This document shows, piece after piece, positions 1-5,169 of a DNA stretch of 7,423 nucleotides. The notes beneath the pieces were generated by a model. That model made no database searches. It saw only the letters and a list, made by a program, of their open reading frames with translations, and was not told the origin of the DNA. The DNA comes from a bacterium. GTDB lineage: Bacteria; Bacteroidota; Bacteroidia; Bacteroidales; Muribaculaceae. Position 1 is the stretch's first letter; every line of letters begins with the position of its first letter. Location: NCBI GenBank assembly GCA_004559845.1, contig SFWW01000094.1, positions 1 to 7,423 on the forward strand, given 5' to 3'. Position numbers and translations under genes: made by a program.

Positions 1-1045
1 GAATTGAGCCACATCCACATGCTCAGCGAGAACGGGTTTAAACAAGTCGGCGAGCACGGCATCGTCGGTAGCCATCAAATATTCGTGGTTGAACCATTTT
101 GCCTTTTCAAAGTCGAATTTTGCGCCACTCTTCGAGCAGTGAGCAAACGAGAAATCGCGGATGAGTTCGTCCATGCTCATGATTTCGCGGTCGTCGCCCG
201 GATTCCAGCCAAGGAGCGAGAGGAAATTGACCACTGCCTGTGGCAGATAGCCGCTTTCACGGTAGCCTGAAGAGATTTCGCCGCTCTTGGGGTCGTGCCA
301 TTCGAGTGGGAAAACAGGGAAGCCAAGGCGGTCGCCATCACGCTTGCTCAATTTTCCTTTGCCATCGGGCTTCAGCAGCAGCGGCAAATGCACAAATTCG
401 GGTTGCGATTCCGCCCACCCGAAAGCCTCGTAGAGCAGCACATGGAGGGGTGCGCTGGGCAGCCACTCCTCGCCACGAATCACGTGGCTCACTTCCATCA
501 GGTGGTCGTCCACGATGTTGGCAAGGTGGTAGGTGGGAAGGTCGTCGGCACGCTTATAGAGCACCTTATCGTCGAGGATAGAAGAATTGATGGTCACATC
601 GCCACGAATCAAATCGTGTACCACGCGAAAGCGAATTGCGCATCGTCATACGCGTGGAGGCATCGTATTGGAAATTTTTGATTTCCTGACGCTTCGCCTC
701 GAGTTCTTCGGGCGTGTCGAAAGCGATGTATGCCTTGCCGGCATCGAGCAATTGCTTCACATATTGGCGATAGATGTCGCGGCGTTCGCTTTGCTTGTAA
801 GGTCCGAAAGCGCCGCCTTCAGCCACACCCTCATCAATGCCAATGCCCAGCCATTGAAGGGCTTCATTGATATATGCTTCGGCACCGGGCACAAATCTAT
901 TAGAGTCGGTGTCTTCTATACGGAGAATCATCGTGCCGCCATGCTGGCGCGCAAAGAGGTAGTTATACAGCGCCGTACGCACACCGCCAATGTGTAGGGG
1001 TCCTGTGGGAGATGGTGCAAAGCGCACTCTAACCTTTCTTTCCAT
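1..1045 (-). pseudogene. gltX: Glutamyl-tRNA synthetase, internally deleted and frameshifted, 3' end beyond window
   Basis: GluRS charges tRNA-Glu with glutamate in the cytoplasm. The start at 1045 gives MERKVRVRFAPSPTGPLHIGG, which carries the class I HIGH-type motif (HIGG, residues 18-21), followed by RIEDTD (42-47). Frame is kept to MRNSL (codon ending at 629). The next recognisable GluRS residues, VVHDLIRGDVTINSS, are in another frame from 624 down to position 1. That second part has DDLPTYHLANIVDDHLMEVSHVIRGEEWLPS-type sequence and the KLSKR (KMSKS-type) motif at about 340-354. Intact Bacteroidales enzymes, as I recall them, have about 29 residues between these blocks; only 4 nt remain, so roughly 80 nt are missing and the frame is lost. 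About 347 of some 505 residues are visible. As written, translation would stop near 566. GluRS is normally essential, so an assembly or sequencing error, or a second gltX copy, is as likely as true decay. Confidence 0.85.
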
Positions 1046-1092
1046 TATCGTAATATAGTTTTCGTTGAGTTGTTAAAAAATAAATTGTGGTG

Positions 1093-1123
1093 CAAAAATA
1101 CAAAATAATCGCGACTTACACCT
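1093..1123 (-). promoter_or_regulatory. Promoter of gltX
   Basis: On the minus strand TATTTTTG (1093-1100) matches the Bacteroidetes sigma-ABfr -7 element TAnnTTTG. The position expected for the -33 element (about 1119-1123) reads AGGTG, a poor match. The start of transcription would be near 1086, giving a leader of about 40 nt before the ATG at 1045. The leader is A-rich with no Shine-Dalgarno site, as is usual in this phylum. Confidence 0.5.
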
Positions 1124-1151
1124 TATAATATAGTGTGAATTACACGCTATA
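1116..1151. repeat. Palindromic operator-like cluster upstream of gltX
   Basis: TATAGTGTG at 1129-1137 is mirrored by TACACGCTATA at 1141-1151, a 23-bp near-perfect palindrome. The half-site TTACAC also occurs at 1116-1121 and again at 1140-1145, a direct repeat with a 24-bp offset, with GTGTGAA (1134-1140) in opposite orientation between them. The cluster covers the expected -33 region of the gltX promoter, so it could be a repressor site. It also lies 40 nt beyond the surE stop codon, so a transcript hairpin ending surE is possible, although no T-run follows it on the minus strand. Confidence 0.4.
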
Positions 1152-1192
1152 GTGGAAAAAAACGCGCCAATGGTGGGCAAAAGGGCATCACA

Positions 1193-1793
1193 TCACGTTA
1201 GCAAAGTGGAAATTTCGTCCAAAAGCGAGTGCGCCGTGGGGTCTACGCGACATGGAGTGACCGCCACCCAACCGCTATTCACCACATTCACATCAGAATT
1301 GGGATTATCGGGCTCGTTGAGGCGATATTCGCCCGACACCCAGTAGTAGTCCACCCCAAAGGGGTCGACCCGATGTTCGTATTCCTTTTCCCATTTTCCC
1401 ATAGCCGTGGGCACCACCTTCAGTCCGAGGGGATTGTCCGGCCTCATACACCACGCCCATGGTGCCGCTATAGAGGGTGCACGAGCCATAGTTGTAGCCA
1501 TGATTGATGCCCGAAAGCACCAAATTAGGTTTGCGGCCGCCAAGAAGTTGGTCGAGGGCGAGTTTCACACAGTCGGTGGGAGTGCCCGGCACCTCATACT
1601 GCGTGAAGCCCGGTTCTTCTTTTTTCTTAAAAGCGCGAAGAGGCTGAAAAAAGGTGATAGAGCAGCCCTTGGGCGCTACAGCCACCACATCGCCGAATTT
1701 GCGAGCCACACGGATGAGGGTGTGGATGCCATTGAAGGAATAGCCGTCGTCGTTGCTGACCAAAATCAAGGGTCGAGGAGATTGAGAAGTCAT
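1193..1793 (-). pseudogene. surE: 5'/3'-nucleotidase SurE, broken by two internal deletions
   Basis: SurE is a metal-dependent nucleotidase acting on nucleoside monophosphates. The start at 1793 gives MTSQSPRPLILVSNDDGYSFNG, with the metal-binding DD at residues 15-16. GTPTDCVKLA and LSGINHGYNYGS follow, so the N97 region is present. Two losses are visible. Near 1667, APK is joined directly to GCSITFF, where the family has APDxxRSxxGxSIT; about six codons, including the metal-ligand serine of the T. maritima enzyme, are gone in frame. Near 1436-1442, MGVVYEA runs into nonsense, while PDNPLGLKVVPTAMGKW and the rest of the C-terminus (to SLLDEISTLLT, stop 1193-1195) continue in another frame; about 50 codons are missing. 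Roughly 200 of about 255 residues remain. The product would be inactive as written. Assembly or consensus error is an alternative to real decay, because the neighbouring gltX shows the same kind of defect. Confidence 0.85.
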
Positions 1794-1829
1794 AAAAAAA
1801 ATGATGTGTGGATAGATTGATTTTCATTG

Positions 1830-1859
1830 CAAAGATAATAAGATTTGAACTAAAACGAA
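1830..1859 (-). promoter_or_regulatory. Promoter of surE
   Basis: TATCTTTG on the minus strand (1830-1837) is a perfect TAnnTTTG -7 element. The -33 region, 18-20 nt upstream, falls in the hexamer array and reads TTTTCG, a weak match to TTTG. Transcription would start near 1823, about 30 nt before the surE ATG. Confidence 0.5.
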
Positions 1860-1880
1860 AACGAAAACTAAAACTAAAAA
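1851..1880. repeat. Hexamer tandem repeat (5 units)
   Basis: Five consecutive 6-bp units read TAAAAC, GAAAAC, GAAAAC, TAAAAC, TAAAAA on the plus strand. The array begins 14 bp upstream of the surE -7 element and overlaps its -33 region, so changes in copy number could alter the promoter. Whether the number varies cannot be told from one sequence. Confidence 0.7.
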
Positions 1881-1932
1881 GGAGGATTCGGCAGTGAGAA
1901 TAAAAAAAATTGCAAAAAAAACGGGAAAATTA

Positions 1933-1962
1933 TTGTTAGTTAAAAAAATTGTAGTAAATTTG
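1933..1962 (+). promoter_or_regulatory. Promoter of tRNA-Lys
   Basis: TAAATTTG (1955-1962) matches the TAnnTTTG -7 element. TTG at 1933-1935 lies 19 nt upstream as the -33 element. Transcription would start around 1969, about 27 nt before the mature tRNA. Confidence 0.6.
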
Positions 1963-1995
1963 CACTCGCAATTCGCAAATGAATCTGCAGAAGTT

Positions 1996-2068
1996 GACTC
2001 CGTAGCTCAGTTGGTAGAGCAATTGACTCTTAATCAATGGGTCGAGGGTTCGAGCCCCTCCGGGGTCA
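1996..2068 (+). tRNA. tRNA-Lys, anticodon CTT
   Basis: The full cloverleaf can be folded by hand. The acceptor GACTCCG (1996-2002) pairs with CGGGGTC (2061-2067), including one T-G pair. The D arm is GCTC/GAGC (2005-2020). The anticodon stem ATTGA/TCAAT (2022-2038) encloses loop CTCTTAA with anticodon CTT at 2029-2031, reading AAG. The T arm is GAGGG/CCCTC with loop TTCGAGC (2044-2060). The discriminator is A2068. CCC rather than CCA follows, so the CCA end must be added enzymatically. It is the only RNA gene in the window and has its own promoter and terminator, so it is a single-gene unit. Confidence 0.97.
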
Positions 2069-2075
2069 CCCAACG

Positions 2076-2129
2076 AAAATGCTAAATGTTTGGCACCAAA
2101 TCAGTTTGCCTTACTTTTAGCATTTTTTT
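2076..2129 (+). terminator. Rho-independent terminator after tRNA-Lys
   Basis: AAAATGCTAAA (2076-2086) pairs perfectly with TTTAGCATTTT (2116-2126), an 11-bp stem closing a 29-nt loop that contains a smaller hairpin, TTTGG/CCAAA. A run of seven T (2123-2129) ends the structure. It follows the tRNA by 8 nt. Confidence 0.75.
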
Positions 2130-2246
2130 ATTTGTGTTTTTTGGTGAAATATATGTCCCTTTTTTGGACGGCTCTTTCATTTACGGCTATTTTGAATTTG
2201 GAGGGATGGAGGGATGGTGTTGAGTGGGATGGAAGAGAACAAAAAG
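2130..2246. other. Gene-free spacer, G-rich at its right end
   Basis: No coding region or RNA gene is recognisable here. The only internal structure is a small hairpin GTCC/GGAC around a T-run (about 2155-2169) and a perfect tandem 8-bp duplication GGAGGGAT (2200-2207, 2208-2215). The short open frames across it have no family resemblance and no initiation context. Confidence 0.6.
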
Positions 2247-2387
2247 TCGGGAGGCGGGGATGTGAGGGCTGAAGCCCTTGCGTGGGACGACGAGTGGGAT
2301 AAAGCCTGAAAACGAGTTTTCAGCTTTATCACCACTCTCGCCCACAGTGGGTTGCTTCGCACCCCACTCACATCCCTCGCCGCCCGA
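2247..2387. repeat. 141-nt compound imperfect palindrome (possible intergenic repeat or MITE-like element)
   Basis: The outer arms at 2247-2266 and 2367-2387 are complementary over 21 positions with one mismatch and one bulged base (core GGGATGTGAG). At the centre, 2292-2337 forms a second long hairpin: GAGTGG, ATAAAGC and TGAAAAC pair with GTTTTCA, GCTTTAT and CCACTC around a GA loop. Between them lie small hairpins GGGCT-GA-AGCCC (2266-2277) and CCCAC-A-GTGGG (2341-2351). The whole folds into a near-symmetric structure centred at about 2316. No open frame in it looks like a protein. Size, symmetry and intergenic position fit a dispersed non-coding repeat, but no second copy is in the window. 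Confidence 0.7.
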
Positions 2388-2389
2388 AG

Positions 2390-2450
2390 AAAAAGCCGCT
2401 TCGCGGGAAAAAAGTCGGCTTCGCCGAAAAAAAAAACTGCGCCTGACGCA
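2390..2450 (-). terminator. Three tandem hairpin/T-tract units, terminator-like on the minus strand
   Basis: Three short stems follow each other: TGCG/CGCA (2438-2450), TCGGC/GCCGA (2415-2427) and CCGC/GCGG (2396-2406). The last two share the very stable loop sequence GCTTCGC (GCGAAGC on the minus strand). Read on the minus strand each is followed by a T-run: T10 (2427-2436), T6 (2408-2413) and T5 (2390-2394). That is the layout of consecutive intrinsic terminators facing away from argR, but no minus-strand gene lies just upstream of them. They may belong to the same repetitive element as the palindrome on their left. Confidence 0.45.
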
Positions 2451-2522
2451 AAAAATGGCGCATCGTGTGTATCAAGGGCGGGGGGATGGGTGTGGCTGTG
2501 GGGCTTCAGAAAGGGAAGTTTT

Positions 2523-2545
2523 GTATAACAATTCAAAAATTATAC
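2523..2545. promoter_or_regulatory. Inverted repeat next to the arg promoter, candidate ArgR operator
   Basis: GTATAA (2523-2528) and TTATAC (2540-2545) are perfect inverted repeats separated by 11 nt of A-rich sequence, just upstream of the -33 element of the argR promoter. TATACTA recurs at 2541-2547 and 2572-2578, 31 bp apart. ArgR operators are AT-rich imperfect palindromes of about 18 bp in other bacteria. That this one binds ArgR is inferred from position and base composition only. Confidence 0.35.
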
Positions 2546-2552
2546 TATTTCG

Positions 2553-2584
2553 TTTCTTTATTCCAAAAAAATATACTAATTTTG
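2553..2584 (+). promoter_or_regulatory. Promoter of the arginine operon
   Basis: TAATTTTG (2577-2584) is a perfect TAnnTTTG -7 element, and TTTC (2553-2556), 20 nt upstream, is a fair -33 element. Transcription would start near 2590, leaving a leader of about 140 nt before the argR GTG. This is the only good promoter seen between the tRNA and argD, so it probably drives the whole cluster. Confidence 0.55.
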
Positions 2585-2728
2585 CTACTGCATGTGTGTG
2601 GGAAGAGGCTAAAGCGGCAGGGCAGCGACTGCACTGCCGTGGGCCGGATGAGGAAGAATTTTTCCGATTATTCCCGTTGCATACGCTTGACTACAAACGA
2701 TTTACCAACAAAAAAAAATTTTACTATT

Positions 2729-3223
2729 GTGAAGAATAAACGACATCGCCTCCAGATTATCGTGGATATTATCCGAAAGACCTGTATCGGTAGCCAGAGC
2801 GAACTTTCCGACATCCTCAATCAGCGGGGTGTGAATGTGACGCAAGCCACCTTATCGCGTGATTTAAAATCCTTAAAAATCACAAAAGTGGCAAATGATT
2901 ATGGCAAATATATGTACATCATACCCGACAGCAACGAATTGCAAGACACGATGCTGATGAAGGGTCAGCGCCATTTGTCGAGCAACTCTCAAATCGGGTT
3001 TGTATCGTTTGACTACTCGGGCAATATAGCGATAGTGAAGACCCGCAACGGTTATGCCACGGGATTGGCTTACGACATCGACATGAGTCATTCCTACATT
3101 GTGCTGGGCACGATAGCGGGTGCCGACACCGTGTTTGTTTTGCTTCGCGAAGGGGTATCGCGAGAAGAAGCCAACGAATTTTTTTCTCGCTTCATCCCTG
3201 CCGAACTCATTGAGAAAGAATGA
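2729..3223 (+). CDS. argR: Arginine repressor ArgR
   Basis: ArgR is a hexameric DNA-binding regulator that uses arginine as co-repressor. From the GTG at 2729 the protein has 164 residues, the usual family length. Residues 1-65 form the winged helix-turn-helix with SQSELSDIL and the signature TQATLSRD (38-45). Residues 85-164 form the oligomerisation and arginine-binding domain, with NGYATGLAYDID (107-118) and GTIAGADT (127-134). In E. coli the last motif has two aspartates that contact arginine; here the first is Ala132 and the second is Asp133. The frame stays open upstream, so starts at 2648 (191 residues) or 2465 (252 residues) are possible. Neither adds family-like sequence, and 2465 lies upstream of the likely promoter. 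GTG 2729 has an A-rich leader. It is first in the arg operon, so autoregulation is likely. Confidence 0.9.
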   Translation: MKNKRHRLQIIVDIIRKTCIGSQSELSDILNQRGVNVTQATLSRDLKSLKITKVANDYGKYMYIIPDSNELQDTMLMKGQRHLSSNSQIGFVSFDYSGNIAIVKTRNGYATGLAYDIDMSHSYIVLGTIAGADTVFVLLREGVSREEANEFFSRFIPAELIEKE

Positions 3224-3363
3224 GGGAAAGATGATTTTATAAAAAATTGGAAACCAAGAAGTTGAAAAAAGCTGATTGCTCGCCGTTAGTTGCGACGCAC
3301 GCACGCCTTTTGGCGACGCAAATGGTGGCGAAAGATTAGATGATTTGATTCGAAAAAAGAGAA
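3224..3363. other. argR-argG spacer with short repeats
   Basis: This 140-nt gap holds a direct repeat GCGACGCA (3292-3299 and 3313-3320, 21 bp apart) and a small hairpin CGCC-TTTT-GGCG (3304-3315). No clear promoter or T-run terminator is seen, so transcription probably reads through from argR. Confidence 0.4.
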
Positions 3364-5166
3364 ATGACAGACATTAACGAAATTGAAATTGTGGTGGCAG
3401 GAGAGCCGCATCTGAAATACATCGACGAGATAGTGGAAACGATGGCGGCAGCTGCCAAAGTGCGTGGCACGGGTATTGCGCGCCGTTCTCACGAATATAT
3501 GGAGAAAGTGATGCGCGAAAACAAAGCCGTGTTGGCGCTCTACCATGGTCGGTTTGCCGGCTTTAGCTACATTGAAAGCTGGGACCACCAATTGTTTGTA
3601 ACCAATTCAGGACTCATTGTTCATCCCGATTTTCGAGGCATCGGAGTGGCAACGCTCATCAAGCGACGCGTATTTGCTTTGGCACGCGAGCGCTATCCGC
3701 ACGCCAAGGTGTTTAGCCTCACCACCGGTGCTGCTGTGCTCAACATGAACACCAAGCTCGGTTTCAAGCCCGTAACCTTTGAAGTGCTCACCCGCGACAA
3801 AGCCTTTTGGAAAGGGTGTGAGAGTTGCGTGAATTTCGATATTCTCCAGCGCAACGGCGGCGAGAAATGCCTTTGCACCGCCCTACTCTACGACCCTGCA
3901 GAACACATTAATGAAGAAATAACATACAACAGCAATATGAATACTACCACCCCCAAACAGCGCAAAAAAGTGGTGCTCGCCTATAGCGGCGGATTAGACA
4001 CCTCCTTTGCCGTGAAATATTTGTCGGAAGATTGCGGCTACGACGTGTACACCGCCACCGCCAACACCGGCGGCTTCAACGAAGAGCAACTGCTCACCAT
4101 CGAGAAAAACGCCCTGGCATTAGGCGCCATTAAGCACGTGAACCTCGACGTGACCCACGAATACTACGAAAAGAGTATTAAATATATGGTGATGGGTAAT
4201 GTGCTGCGCAACGGCACCTACCCGATTTCGGTGAGTTCCGAGCGAATGTTCCAAGCCATCGCCATCATCAATTATGCCAAAGAAATAGGCGCCGACTGTG
4301 TGGCACACGGCAGCACCGGTGCCGGCAACGACCAGATTCGCTTCGACCTCACCTTCCAAGTGCTCGCACCTGAAATTGAGGTAATTACCCCCACCCGCGA
4401 TTTGGCACTCACCCGCGAATACGAAATCAATTATTTGAAAGACCACGGCTTTGAAGGCGACTTCAAAAAACTGGAATACAGCTACAACGAAGGGCTGTGG
4501 GGCACCAGCATTTGCGGAAAAGAGACCCTGCATAGCAACGAGAATTTGCCCGAAAGCGCCTATCTGCGTCAAATGACCGAATCGGGCAAAAAACGCATCA
4601 CCATCAATTTTGAGCAAGGCGAGATTTCCGCCATCAACGATGTGCCCTACCCCGACAAAGTGAAAGCCATTCAAGACCTTGAAGAACTGGTGGCACCCTT
4701 CGGCATCGGGCGCGACATCAATTTGGGCGACACCATTATCGGCATTAAGGGCCGTGTGGGCTTTGAAGCGGCTGCCCCGCTGCTGATTATTGCCGCCCAC
4801 AAATTGCTCGAAAAGCACACCACCACCAAGTGGCAGCAATACTGGAAAGAGCAATTGGGCAACTGGTATGGAATGTTTTTCCACGAAAGTTACTATTTGG
4901 AGCCCGTGATGCGCGACATTGAAGCCTATTTGGTGAACTCCCAGCGCAACGTGACCGGCAAGGTGATTATCGACTTGATGCCCTATCGCTACGAATTGGT
5001 GGGCATCGAAAGCGACTTCGACTTGAGCAAAACCAACTTCGGCGAATATGGCGAAATGAACAAAGCGTGGACAGCCGACGATGTGAAAGGCTTCACCAAA
5101 ATCTACGCCAATCCGCTGAAGGTGTATCACTACAACCAGATTAAAAACGGCAAAGACGACAAGTAA
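3364..5166 (+). CDS. argG: Fused GNAT acyltransferase (probable N-acylglutamate synthase) and argininosuccinate synthase
   Basis: One uninterrupted frame of 600 residues encodes two proteins that are normally separate. Residues 1-191 are a GNAT acyltransferase: SGLIVHPDFRGIGVA (82-96) holds the acetyl-CoA motif R-G-x-G-x-A, and LTTGAAVLNMNTKLGFKPV (119-137) follows. A cysteine-rich tail has C152, C155, C169 and C171. Bacteroides has a similar protein beside argG; I recall that it has been proposed as the N-acylglutamate synthase, the first arginine step. Residues 192-600 are a complete ArgG of 409 residues: the ATP-binding AYSGGLDTS (206-214), then AHGSTGAGNDQIRFD (314-328), then FGEYGEMNKAWT near the C-terminus. 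ArgG joins citrulline and aspartate using ATP. No stop codon separates the halves. An ATG at 3937 could start ArgG alone. argC starts 3 nt after the stop, so the two are translationally coupled. Confidence 0.85.
   Translation: MTDINEIEIVVAGEPHLKYIDEIVETMAAAAKVRGTGIARRSHEYMEKVMRENKAVLALYHGRFAGFSYIESWDHQLFVTNSGLIVHPDFRGIGVATLIKRRVFALARERYPHAKVFSLTTGAAVLNMNTKLGFKPVTFEVLTRDKAFWKGCESCVNFDILQRNGGEKCLCTALLYDPAEHINEEITYNSNMNTTTPKQRKKVVLAYSGGLDTSFAVKYLSEDCGYDVYTATANTGGFNEEQLLTIEKNALALGAIKHVNLDVTHEYYEKSIKYMVMGNVLRNGTYPISVSSERMFQAIAIINYAKEIGADCVAHGSTGAGNDQIRFDLTFQVLAPEIEVITPTRDLALTREYEINYLKDHGFEGDFKKLEYSYNEGLWGTSICGKETLHSNENLPESAYLRQMTESGKKRITINFEQGEISAINDVPYPDKVKAIQDLEELVAPFGIGRDINLGDTIIGIKGRVGFEAAAPLLIIAAHKLLEKHTTTKWQQYWKEQLGNWYGMFFHESYYLEPVMRDIEAYLVNSQRNVTGKVIIDLMPYRYELVGIESDFDLSKTNFGEYGEMNKAWTADDVKGFTKIYANPLKVYHYNQIKNGKDDK
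3895..3939 (+). other. GNAT-ArgG junction and possible internal argG start
   Basis: The last family-like residues of the acyltransferase are CTALLYDPAE (residues 171-180). A 11-residue linker, HINEEITYNSN, then leads to Met192 at ATG 3937-3939, which is where a stand-alone ArgG would begin. The sequence before this ATG is A-rich with no Shine-Dalgarno site, as at other starts in this window, so independent initiation is possible. The linker is too short to be a separate domain. Both a true fusion and a separate argG whose upstream gene lost its stop codon fit what is seen. Confidence 0.6.
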
Positions 5167-5169
5167 ATT

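Noticed and set aside
587..997. Plus-strand frame of 136 codons opposite gltX
   Set aside because: It is antisense to clear GluRS coding sequence and has no similarity to a known protein.
1894..2085. Plus-strand frame with a GTG start and an AGGAGG site 8 nt upstream, encoding a basic 63-residue peptide
   Set aside because: It runs through the tRNA-Lys promoter and the whole tRNA, has no family resemblance, and Bacteroidetes genes rarely use strong Shine-Dalgarno sites.
2465..2728. N-terminal extension of ArgR from an upstream ATG
   Set aside because: The added residues resemble no ArgR sequence, the first ATG lies upstream of the likely promoter, and the protein from GTG 2729 already has normal length.
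2278..2739. Plus-strand frame of 153 codons across the intergenic palindrome and promoter
   Set aside because: It is composed of the hairpin repeats and A-tracts, with low-complexity Lys/Arg-rich translation and no recognisable family.
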